Assembly: GCA_028753945.1 (NCBI GenBank)
Contig: JAPNXP010000018.1
Coordinates: forward strand, 1,736,001 to 1,800,000
Origin: Hexactinellida sp. DTS-2022
Lineage: Eukaryota > Porifera > Hexactinellida
Length of the DNA stretch: 64,000 bases
Direction: 5' to 3'
The position numbers were made by a program, and so were the translations under genes. Below the pieces are notes generated by a model, which searched no databases, was not told the DNA's origin, and saw nothing but the letters and a program-made list of their open reading frames with translations. This document shows, piece by piece, positions 46,155-56,779 of the stretch (position 1 is the first letter of the stretch; every line of letters begins with the position of its first letter).

Positions 46155-49100
46155 TTGTTCTCACGAATGTGTCTTTTCAGTATTGCTCCCTTAATTATAC
46201 ATATCATACACTTTTTTGCAGCATTTTGCATTATACACTTACAAATGAATAGCGACAATTTCATACTTAGAATTTTGGCAAAGACAGAACTAATTTTGAA
46301 ATTGAATCAATCACACTTAGTCGATTAGTAGTATATTATGAACAAATAGTGCATTAGGATCTTTCCACAGATCTTTCGATCCACGATCAAACAATCTGAA
46401 TCGCACTCTTTTTTTGAGGATCGGGTTTCTGATCGAAGATTCTTTTACAAACTAGGATCGTGTTCGGGATCTGATCGAAGATTGTCTAGCAAACAAATTC
46501 GATACTTTTTTATTATTATTATTATTGGCCAATTTCCTTAATATCAAAATTAATTTATTCTAAATTGATAATACACGAGACAAATTATATCTCTAATTAA
46601 CAATTATATAATATTTTTACATTTATTCGTGCTAAGACGATCCCTTTTTGCTCAAAATAGGAACAACATACTATATATGTACTGTCAATATATGCTTGAT
46701 TGAATTATCAAAGGATCGTGATCGGTATCTTAGATAATAATTTTACCCGGGATCGATATCACGATCCTTTTTTCAAGATCGTCCAATGCCTTACTTGTGA
46801 TGAATGCAGTTAATCGAGCTATTTACTAACAAGTTATGAGAATTTGAATTCCCCGAACAAATTACATTGTATTAGTGTACATTCTTAAGGGTAATCTGTA
46901 TTGATATTCGGGCGTTCACGGTGAATCTCAGAATTGCATAATTTACTACTAGGAATACTCTAGATGAGATAGAGATTGACATCTATGATTTTTTTTTTCT
47001 TAATTTTCAATCAAGATGGTGTTTTTTAATAAAATAAGACGTCGACTTCCTTATATGGGCATGACATTTTTTCAAAATTGTTGAATCTTTTTGAATTTTT
47101 GAACATATTATTATGAGACTATTTCCTCTCAGTGATAATTTTTATTTTATTTATTTTTGCAGAAGAAACGATGCTAAAGGGCATTTTTTCAAAATACTCA
47201 TAAAACGCAGTCGTGCACTAAACTATCGTTATAAAATAATAGAAGAAAAAATTTTCAATTCTAGTTCAAGGGTCTGAGGATGCATCATGTGTTACCCCAG
47301 AGAAATTTTTTGACTTTCTGATTATTATTTTTGGTTTTATAAGCATTCTAAGGCTGCGGCCCACGAATTTTTCCGAATTTCAACATCAAAAGAGGTGATA
47401 AAATTCTACACTGCCATATATTGTTCCCAAAATTAAAAATTTCGGAATCTACAGGTCAAAATATACAGGTTCACGTCAAAAAGTTCAGGAATATGTCAAA
47501 AATTAGGAAATTAGGGGCATAAAAGAATATGAAGGGTATGCAAGTACCCGGTGATCATATATTACTGTGGGAAATTGGACAGCAGAATAATTCTGTTATT
47601 CTTCATAAAAATGCGCCAGCTTCTTATCTATGCGTAGCATTTGTTTTCAACACTTTTACAATAATATATCATGAGTTATGACCAATTTATGACTATGGTT
47701 TTGTCTGTTTTGTCATATTTTCACACCTCAAGGCCCTCAAATATACAATAAAGTATTATATAAAACACCAATTTGGTAATACAAATATGGAAATAGCATT
47801 TGCGCACAAAATGAGACGTTACACAACACGATCCAATCATTATTCGATAAGTTATGGACTTTTGGGCCACAGAAGGGGGCAAAAAATCTGACATTTCACA
47901 CCTGTTGATATTTCAGAAACGCTTTGAGATAAAATGATCATAGGCATTAGAAAATACTGTAAATACCTGACTTTCTATACGTTTATAATACATTTTAGGA
48001 CTCTAGGTGTCACACTTTTTAACATGACCATATATGGTAATTTGATGTGCCCAATTTTGATGACGAAGCAAATTTTGTAACTCTTGATCTCTGGACAGCA
48101 GAGACTAGCTCTAAAATTCTAGTCACATCATGATACTATTTCTTACTCATTGGATAAACTTTTGGGATTATATTATAATTCGAATGATGTGTTCTGATTT
48201 CAAATGCCCAAATATGGTGGTGTCAAAGTGGCAATATGTTAAAAAGCTGACAAAAATCCAACTTCTGATCCAAATGAGATAGAGCTTAGCTCTAAATTTC
48301 TAAAAATAGTCTAATTCAATTTCAAATGACATTATCTATTTTATGCAGTTTAGGAACTCCTTTTCCTCGCACTTTCATATTCTGGACTCAGACACTTCGA
48401 CACAAATTAATTAAATGCTAATTATGAAGGTGTAAAAAAAGACCATTTGGGCATATGGATGTAAAAAAGAGAATTTTTATTCTAGAAAGTCAAACTTTTT
48501 TTTAAAATGCTCAGTATATGTAGGCGCATGTTTTAAAAGCGGGCAGTTTTGGCAATATAATACAAAAAAATTGAATTAGTATACTTTTAATGAAAAATAG
48601 TGGTTTTTTTTTGACCAATTTCACAAAAATGACAATAACATAGAGTAGATTAAAGAAAAAGCATATTTCGGTTCGATTTAAAACATTGAGTATTGACTCA
48701 GGTATATTTTATAATTGACATGTTTCGCGCTAAAAACTAACATAAAAAATTTTTGTAAATATTTGGCTAGTATGGATTAGGCCTATATTGACATTGTCTA
48801 GTTCATAACTAAGGATATATACATAGTAGAACTCTAATATTTTCAGGGATATCTTAGATATATTAGTACTATCCAAAAACGCAATAAAAACATTAGGTCG
48901 TCGGGTGTCAAAATATCAGTACAGAGCACCCTTAAGTACTTTTTTTTGCAATTTATCCATTAATTTTTGTTATCAGATATAAATGTTTATTATTCATGAT
49001 CTACTTCTATCCACATAAACTTCGTAAAGTTTGCTAACATACTTCGATTAGTAACATGTGCTAAATAGTTGATATTCTTTCAGAATATGATCTCCTCATT

Positions 49101-49250
49101 GCTGACATCAGATGCAGTTCTAACTACGTACAATTCCTACAGATCCAATTTAGGCCTATAATATTCGCGCTTTTCCATAAATTCAGTATCTCATTTTTCT
49201 GTTGAACTAAATTTGCCACACTTTTCAGCGCACCATCAGACTACTGCATC
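46155..49250. other. Gene-free AT-rich region with a GATC-rich element
   Basis: At about 46350-46790 inverted GATC-rich ends (GCATTAGGATC and, inverted, GGCATTGGACGATC) suggest a hAT-like MITE; related GATC-rich sequence recurs at about 61400-61490. From 46.8 to 49.2 kb I see only AT-rich DNA with poly-T/poly-A runs and no open frame worth calling. Confidence 0.45.
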
Positions 49251-50678
49251 ATGATGTCACGCCTCGCTTCCTCCTTACTCCCCATGTCCCGGTTCTGCCC
49301 CACCGCCTCTGCCAGCCCCTGTCGCTTGCAGACTGTGAGACGCATCAGCTTCTCTGGACAGGAGGTCACCACTCAGCACACGAGCAATCCCAAACCCAAG
49401 CCAGGGCCTGACAGTGCCCTAGCGTTCGGCTCTGTTACTACGGACCATATGTTCATGGCGGACTGGAAACTCGGAGAGGGTTGGAAGCGGCCCAGAATCG
49501 TTCCCTACCAGTCCCTGACGATCGACCCCACCGCTAAGGTGCTGCATTACGCGGCAGAGATATTCGAGGGAATGAAGGCGTACCTGGGAGACGACAAGAA
49601 GCTGCGACTCTTCCGCCCCATGAAGAATATGGATCGATTCTACAACTCTGCAGTCAAGACTGCTCTCCCTCTGTTCGACAAGTTTGAGCTCAAGGAATGC
49701 ATAAAGGTCAGTTGTATTATAATATTGTATTTCAGAGCATAGCTGTACCTACGGTATCTCTAGGCACTGCTGCAGGTGGAGAGAGACTGGGCCCCGGACA
49801 GGGAGGAGTGCTCTCTGTACATTCGCCCCGCCCTCATAGGAGTAGACCCGGGCCTGGGAGTGAGTGTGCCGGGTGCTGCTCTCCTATTTATAGTTTTAAG
49901 TCCGGTGGGCTCCTACTACGGGGGAGGGAGCTTCAGCGCTGTTAGTCTGTACGCTGACGAGAAGGCAGTGAGGGCCTGGCCGGGCGGAGCGGGGAGCAGC
50001 AAGCTGGGAGCAAATTACGCGCCAACAGTTGCGAGACAGGTCGAAGCAGCTGAGAATGGATGTGTACAGGTTTGTAGAAATGTAGCAAAATATAGAGACA
50101 TTACGTCATGCAGGAGTGTTTGAATATGTTTGCCATGTAAAGTAATGGCTCCTTAAATCATGAATCCATTAGTTCACTACTAAACACCTTCTAAATATAT
50201 ACAATAATGAATCTGCGATATTCGCTCGTTAGGAAGTCCTGTTTAGGTTCTCTGGCTGTTCGGAGCCGACAGCCAGCTCACAGAAGTGGGGACGATGAAC
50301 ATATTCGCTTTCTGGCAGAACCCGGAGGGAGAGAGGGAGGTGGTAACGCCTCCCCTCTCGGACATAATATTGCCGGGAGTGACCAGGGACTCCGTCATTC
50401 AATTGATTCGCTCCTGGAACACGGTGCCCGTGGTGGAGCGCAACTTCACGATGCAGGAAGTTAAGACCGCGGTGAGTGAGAACCGGATGCTGGGTCTGTT
50501 CGGGACCGGTACCGCTTGCGTGGTGAGTCCTGTCAAAGACATACTCTACGGCGGAGAGAGGATCCCGATCCCAACCATGGATAAGTCGCAAGAGGTGGTG
50601 CACCGGGTGTACAAGGAGCTAGCCGATATACACTATGGGAGGTCCAGTGCATTCTCTGAGTGGGTTGAAGTTGTGTAG
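49251..50678 (+). CDS. BCAT: Branched-chain amino acid aminotransferase, mitochondrial type (3 exons)
   Basis: PLP-dependent fold-type IV enzyme interconverting Leu/Ile/Val and their 2-oxoacids with 2-oxoglutarate/glutamate. Exons 49251-49706, 49764-50069, 50247-50678, all phase 0: 397 aa, near human BCAT2 (392). The N-terminal 35 residues are Arg/Ser-rich with no acidic residue, a likely mitochondrial presequence. Family blocks: TTDHMFMADW, AAEIFEGMKAY, the PLP lysine in SSKLGANYAPTV (K232 in this model), VLWLFG, LTEVGTMNIF and FGTGTAC. The redox CXXC of vertebrate BCATs is not kept: the sequence is C-V-V-S. The exon 3 acceptor is the TTTAG before GTTCTCTGG, since only this joins the conserved blocks in frame. 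Confidence 0.95.
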
Positions 50679-50972
50679 ACAGTTGAGCACCGTGGAGCTT
50701 TGAATACTGTAATATAACTAGGATAATATTATGTTAACAACCGACAAACTGCTCAGCAGCAGAATACACGGCACTTACACTTTTATCAATTGTTTTTACG
50801 GATAAATCACTTATTAATTATTCAGCGATATGTGTAACGAGCTTGTTGAATTTGTATGTTATTTATTTCATGTGTAATGAAATATTATATAGTATACTAT
50901 TCTGGGTTCATTGGCTCCCCAAATGTAATAACGTCTCATTTGTTTGGATCATTCCCAAAATTAAAAGTATAA

Positions 50973-51085
50973 ACGTCAGGGACGTCGCCACGGGAGGGGG
51001 GGGCATAGGAGGGCAATGCCCCCCAATCCCCCCCCCCCCCCTGGTAAAACATTTTGCAACTATTTCATTCCTCTGATCCATCCCT
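50973..51085. repeat. Dispersed repeat shared with 7967-8080
   Basis: CAGGGACGTCGCCACGGGAG, GGGCAATGCCCCCC, a poly-C run of about 14, then GGTAAAACATTTTGCAAC. Same order as at 7967-8080; probably one end of a DNA transposon. Confidence 0.6.
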
Positions 51086-51571
51086 GTACGAGCCTCCAAT
51101 TTTCCCCTGTACATTTGCCAAGATCCCTGGACACTCAAATATTTTTCTCGCTCGCTCGTCTAAGATGTAAATCTACACTTAGTATACTGAAATTGTATTG
51201 TTTTTCAAGATCTACATGCGATCATGTTATTTAGTCTTATTCAGTTTGACATAAATCAAAATGATCAGTGATCACTTAGGAACGCAGAAAATTTTGATTA
51301 TATACAGAGAATCCCTGTTCGCTTGAATAGGGTGTTAAGTAGCGTTCGAATTCGGCTTATAACAAAGTGAATTATTTTATAATTAATTTTTTCTTGATTC
51401 ATTCAAAATCAAAAATTGATGTTTTTAACGGGTTGTGGATAATTTAAGATGTGTATTTATTATATAATTTTTGTCCTCAAAATGCATTATTGGTTAAATG
51501 AGTACATATTTTGCTTGGATTTAATGAATACATATTTTGCTTGGCTTTAAGCCCACCATACCATACTGCAC

Positions 51572-52216
51572 CACTGGTGCCCAACTCAATTTTAACTGCG
51601 GGCCACATTGGTTCCTCAAATATTTAGGTGGTCCATAAAGGCCAATTGATAAATTTCAGATATATTAGGGAGAGATAGGCACGGTTGCCGTGGGAATGGA
51701 ATTTCCATTCCCATTCCCATCCCATTCCCATAGGAATCGTGTGGGAATCCCCATGGGGATCCCCATAGGAATCGTGTGGGAATCCCCATGGGGATCCCCA
51801 TAGGAATTCTGTGGGAATCCCCATGGGATCCCCATAAGGAATCCCATAGGGGAGTATAATATACATACGTATACATAAAAAACAATTTAATTACTAAAGC
51901 AGATTCGTATCAATAGTAAAGCCTATATTAATTAAGGATGGCCTAATGAAACCATATTCGAATATCCCATGGGAATTCCCACAGGATTCCTATGGGGATC
52001 CCCACAGGGGAAAATCTGATTCCCATTCCCATGGGTATGGGGATCCCCATGGGAATTCCAATACCCACGGCAACTCTGGCTCAGATAGGTTTGGGTGTCA
52101 AAGCGGAAATAGAACAGAAAAGGTTAAGAAACACATCTAAAATCATTACAGACTACATAAAATGATCAAAAATATGAACCGGATTAAATTTTCGCGGGCC
52201 GATGTTGGGCACCCCT
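51572..52216. mobile_element. hAT-like element with nested insertion
   Basis: The left end is CACTGGTGCCCAACTCAATT and the right end, inverted, is CAGGGGTGCCCAACATCGG, both followed by GCGGGCC-type motifs. CAGGGGTGCCCAAC is a common hAT terminus. The target duplication is unclear. It encloses 51680-52081. Confidence 0.65.
51680..52081. mobile_element. Nested element with palindromic GGGAATCCCCATGGGGATCC minisatellite
   Basis: Flanked by GAGATAGG (51672-51679) and CAGATAGG (52082-52089), 7 of 8 matching. The ends GTTGCCGTGGGAATGGAATT and, inverted, GTTGCCGTGGGTATTGGAAT. Both halves are arrays of GGGAATCCCCATGGGGATCC-like units with AGGAATCGTG spacers; the units are self-complementary, so either strand can fold. 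The repetitive minus-strand frames (GDPHGDS) here are not genes. Confidence 0.65.
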
Positions 52217-52970
52217 GCCATCACGATGCAACTTTGTTACATCGTGTATGTTAATTTTTTCATGCAACATTATTGCATTGTGATGTTGAAATGTTGCATG
52301 GAAATATGGAACTTCAATACATGTTTTTCAGATTATTTTCGTTTGCATTCTATCATTTTTTGACCTTCTCAAACAATTGGAGAATTCACATGTTCATGAC
52401 TTTCTAGAATACTCAAATCTCCCTTATCCGGGCACTCTCGTGACTCGTCAGGAGGGTGCCCGTAACTGGGAATTTTCCGGATCTCAGAAATACAATGGCT
52501 ACTACATGAACTCGGAGCTTTGTGTATAAATTTAATTTAATTCTTGCTTTCTTGGTACTCTTAATTAAGCGCGGTTAAAAACCACTGATCGTATGCTGCA
52601 TATTATTTTCCTATAAATAGTACTTATCGTTAGTTATCCACGACCAGTTAACGACCGTTTTTTTTATTTTTGAATGGATCTAGGAAATATGATTAGACAC
52701 TGGGATTGCACATGTACTAGCCATTGTATTTCTGAGATCAAATGCAGTTCTAACTACGTGCCCAGAACTATTCTTAGTTCTGGGCAGCCTTCGGACGACA
52801 GTGCTCGAATGAAGAAGTTTTGAGTAATATATTGCCCCCCCCCAAATATAAAACTCAATAACCTTTTTCACTAATTTTCCTAATCTTTATACATATACAC
52901 ACCCTTCTCAAAAATATAATGAAACACATTGTTTATTTCGTTAAACCAATAGCATTCTATATAGAATTTA

Positions 52971-53105
52971 CTTATCCACCGATCGTCGGCGTTTGTATTA
53001 AATAACCTCGCTACTTTCTACCGATTGTGTTTTTTATAAACAAAAAAACAATCGGTAGAAAGTAGCGAGGTTTTTTAATACAAACGCCGATGATCGGTGG
53101 ATGAG
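52971..53105. mobile_element. Long-hairpin MITE, CTTATCCACCGATC family (copy 2)
   Basis: TA-flanked, 135 bp, with arms of about 55 bp: CTTATCCACCGATCGTCGG at the left and CCGATGATCGGTGGATGAG at the right, around an A/T loop. Copy 1 is at 3957-4108. Confidence 0.75.
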
Positions 53106-53189
53106 TAGACTCTTCTATATAATAAGGCAATGACATTATGTATTGATATCCATGGTCCAGGATTTTAATAGGGTGCCTTTGCTTTAGTT

Positions 53190-53752
53190 CAGGGGTGCCC
53201 AACCTGTGATTCGCGAATCAAATGTGATTCTTTTCCTGAAAAATATGATTCGCGAAACATTTGCTTCTTATTTTAATATACTATAATTTTTGAAAACAGC
53301 ATTTTACTTATTTTATCGTAAATACAATTATTATTGAATACAGTTAAAATTGATGATTCTACAAATATAATTAAGTTATTTCAATATTTTAAATCGTTCG
53401 TTTATTTCTTCCAAAAATCTTTGAGTAACTATTGTAACTTTATTCATGGAAGTCAAGGAAGATTGTGTGAGCGAAAATATATTTTGTTGGTATTTCTTTA
53501 CAACATTTAATGGACTCATTGACAATTTTGTATCCAATTGCAAGCAGTATCAACCATCACATTGATAAGAATTATATATTATTTATTTATTATAATAAAT
53601 ATATTAGAAATACATTTGATAACACCTGCTTTTTGTTTATTAATATTATTTGTTAATTAGGGGGTTTATGGAACCTCATTGTGGTCTATGATTCGAAAAT
53701 TATATATCATTTGAAATGTGATTCACCACATGAGAAAGGTTGGGCAGCCCTG
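53190..53752. mobile_element. hAT non-autonomous element, perfect 8-bp duplication
   Basis: A 563-bp element between CTTTAGTT (53182-53189) and CTTTAGTT (53753-53760). The ends are CAGGGGTGCCCAACCTG and AGGTTGGGCAGCCCTG. Subterminal GTGATTCGCGAATCA and TGTGATTC motifs are repeated. No intact transposase is visible. Confidence 0.85.
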
Positions 53753-54084
53753 CTTTAGTTGTTTCACGTATAATGCTAAGTTAGAGCATTTACAATATTT
53801 ATGGAAACTTGATTGTACAGAACTTTTTTGCTTATTAATCAATTATCACGAGGCTCTGAGCATTCTAAAAGTAATTGTTTCTCAACTTTCTGATTAAAAG
53901 CAATTTATATGCTAGATTTCTATATTTATATCACAAGCGAACAATTGTTTACGATCCATTGGAGTAACACAGAATAGGGCAAATAATATGATTACATTAA
54001 GTATTATAATACACTAAGTAAGTAATACGTATTTTTTAATTATAATTATATATGTATTTGCTGTGAGCAGCTGCAGCTGAGAAA

Positions 54085-55850
54085 ATGTCGATTGACAAGT
54101 TCGCGAGTGAAATCCGTTCCCTGTGCGACCAGGAGCGGTACAGACAGGTGCTGGAGCTGTTTGACAGATCCAAGGAGTTGATCCTGAGGGTGAGAGAGAA
54201 CCCCGAGGCAGCCATGAAGCAATTCAACCCTTCCAAGTACACCATGGGCTACCTGCTGGCGCTCAAATTCAAGCTGGAGACCAACGCGGGGGACCCGGAG
54301 GTGTTCCTGCAGCAGATGAGTCACCTGGCCGAGGTCTTCCACGTGGAGCAGGCGAGGAGGGTGATTGACATTCTAGCGTTTGCGTTCCACATTCTCACAA
54401 GCATCCTGGTGGACAGACGACAGCCGCAGAGAGGGCTGCTGCCGCTGCTCACCGCCATCCGGCGCCTGCGGGAGTCCCCCTCCCACCTGACCAGTCTGCA
54501 CGCGGACTACCTGTGTCTCTGTCTGGCGGGCAGGAACCTGCAGGCCGCGCTCTGTCTGCTGGACACAGACGTTATCAACATCAACTACGAGGTACTACCT
54601 GTTGCTTAGTATTGGATCAGTTACTACTTTAATGCTAGGGCGCCTCGTTTGACTCCCGCTCGTTCCTCCTCTACTTCTACTACGGAGGGTATGTGTACGC
54701 CGCCCTCAAGAAGTTCCCACGAGCCCTGTACTTCCTAGAGGTGTGTCTCACCACTCCCTCCATGGGCATCAGCGCGATTCAGGTAGAGGCGTATAAGAAG
54801 TACGTGCTGGTGTCTCTGCTGGTGCACGGCAAGCTCTCGCCGCTCCCCAAGTATACCAGCCACGTCATAGAGCGCTACATACGGAACCTCACGACCGTGT
54901 ACAACGAGCTGGCTAACGGCTACGTGCGCGACAAGAAGCCGCTGCAGGAGATGCAGAGGGTGCTCAAGTCACATGGCGAGGAGTTCCTCAAGGATCAGAA
55001 CTATGGACTGGTAACGAACTAGTATAGAAACCGTAATTAGCCAATCAGGACACTTAATGGGTGTGAGATTTGACAAATATTGGTCTTCATTAAAATTGGT
55101 GGACTTATTTATAATAGTTAATTGTTTCGCCTGCAGACACTGTTAAAATTCTGTACAATTTATAAACCAAAATACTAAATAAGTTAATACCGTACTCATT
55201 CGAATAAGCAATTTCCGACGCTTGTTGATCCTATCGTGACACACAGGGTTTATCCAGGCGAGCAATTTTGAAAGGAAACTTTTCTTGGCGAGCGAATATT
55301 GAGAGATGCTCCCATAGACTTAATACAAATTGAGTATTTTAGGCGCGTGTGAGCGAGCTTAAAACTAAATCTAGGCGCGTAGAATAATTTGCCGGATTAA
55401 AGCCTTGTGACAACCATACCAGTCGGCTATTTAACTAACTCGCCCTGACAGGTAAAGCAGTGCTTCGCTAGTCTCGTGAAGCGTTCTATCCAGCGGCTGA
55501 CAAAGACGTTCGTGACTCTGTCTCTGAAAGACCTGTCTGAGCGCGTGGGGCTCGAGGGGGGCCCTCAGGAGGCGGAGCGGTACCTGCTGCAGATGATAGA
55601 GGCGGGAGAGATACACGCGTCCATCGACCAGACGCAGGGAATGATATCTTTCCAGGACGAGCAGCTGCTCGACGGACAGATTGTGCAGGAGCTGGAGAGG
55701 GAGCTGCGGGACTGCATGTTCCTCGGAGAGATGCTGAAAGCGACGAATAAGAATCTGAGCAAGGACCAGAAGTATGTTAGGAAGTCTAAGTCGGGGTCTT
55801 CTGGCCCCAGCTTCGAGGACTCCTCGATAAAAGAGATTCTCTCCGTATGA
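54085..55850 (+). CDS. COPS3: COP9 signalosome subunit 3 (3 exons)
   Basis: Exons 54085-54591, 54639-55010, 55452-55850, all phase 0: 425 aa (human 423). Family blocks in order: QPQRGLLPLLTAI, LTSLHADYLCLCL, FLLYFYYGGYVY, FPRALYFLEVCLTTP, EAYKKYVLVSLLVHGK, LPKYTSHVIERYI, then in the PCI domain IQRLTKTFVTLSLKDLSERV, GPQEAERYLLQMIEAGEI and GMISFQD. COPS3 is a PCI scaffold subunit of the COP9 signalosome, which removes NEDD8 from cullins in nucleus and cytosol. Intron 1 is only 47 nt; intron 2 carries a hAT-like MITE at 55244-55405. Identity is secure. Confidence 0.95.
55244..55405. mobile_element. hAT-like MITE in COPS3 intron 2
   Basis: It shares CAATTTTGAAAGGAAACTT, GAGAGATGCTCCC and TTTAGGCGCGTGTG with 43051-43222. 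The left end is CAGGGTTTATCCAGGCG; flanks GTGACACA and GTGACAAC match imperfectly, so the right edge is approximate. Confidence 0.6.
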
Positions 55851-56779
55851 TTGAGACTGTAGTTCGTGAGTGAATTAGCAGATGTATTCTATTTTATTTT
55901 TGATTGAAGAAACAAGTAACATATAGAAACCTATGTTAGCTTGTTAGACATACATTATAATATGGGACTTGTGCATTTTGAGTAACTTACTCAAAATAAT
56001 TAATTTTCATTAACATTGGGATAAAGACAAATACAGTCAACTCCCGTTATAACCAAGTCGGAGTCCGTCATTCAATGGTCCGGAAATCCTTCTATCTTAT
56101 TAACTTATTAAAACTTCGGTTACAACGAAATGGATATAACGAAATTCCGCTTATAACGAAGTCATTTAAATCCCATATAGCCTCTAAGCTATTGATTTTA
56201 CTCCGGTTATAACGAAATCCGTTTATAATGAACTTACAACGAAATCCAACTTGTAATGAACTCTTTTAAGATCGAACTCCGCTTATAACGAACTGAAGTT
56301 ATAACAAACTCCGCTTATAACGAAATTAAACTACAGTCCAGAAGCACTTCGTTATAACGGGAGTTTGACTGTAGTGCATAAATAGGATTAGTTTGCATGA
56401 GTTTACGCTTTATGCAATCAAATTTTACATGACCAGCGGAACTGTACGGATTGTATCATCTTCCGAGTATTCATTAATACTTTTTTTGCACATCGAATAC
56501 GTACTCTGAGAATGCTCTGTACTTTACGCATTTTGCTAGTAATTTGCTCGGTCATAGGCGAACTTGCTATTAGAGGAACAGAATTTTAACATGTTCGCTT
56601 GGGGACTCTTGCTAATTCCTGCAATTATTTATAATGAACTATAAATACGCTTGACCATAATTATATAAATGTATTACCTTATGCCCGCTCTGTATCTATC
56701 TTGTTATGAAATGTACTTTAATATTCCTGTGCTAGCCCGCAGTGGTCAGATAATACACTCCGTGATTTCAGGAATCAGT
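55851..56779. other. COPS3-VAT1 intergenic region with a pogo-like MITE
   Basis: It contains the MITE at 56034-56371 and at about 56510-56590 a fragment with GCGAACTTGCTATTAGAGGAACAG like the 18534/23363 family. The AG at 56769-56770 (GTGATTTCAG) just before the VAT1 start looks like a 5'-UTR intron acceptor. Confidence 0.5.
56034..56371. mobile_element. pogo/Tigger-like MITE with GTTATAACG repeats
   Basis: TA-flanked, 338 bp. The ends are CAGTCAACTCCCGTTATAAC and, inverted, CAGTCAAACTCCCGTTATAA. CCGCTTATAACGAA units recur about ten times inside. Confidence 0.75.

Larger units (their letters stand above)
50679..54084. other. Intergenic region dominated by DNA-transposon remains
   Basis: Contents in order: the repeat at 50973-51085 shared with 7967-8080, with a long poly-C run; a hAT-like element at 51572-52216 enclosing a second element with a palindromic minisatellite; a hairpin MITE at 52971-53105; a hAT element at 53190-53752. 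No gene is seen. Confidence 0.6.

Noticed and set aside
51616-51885. Overlapping minus-strand frames with GDPHGDS/GIPMGIP repeats
   Set aside because: They are translations of the palindromic minisatellite in all frames, not a protein gene.
56669-56779. N-terminal extension of VAT1
   Set aside because: Residues do not resemble the family and a splice-acceptor-like TTTCAG separates them from the likely ATG at 56780.
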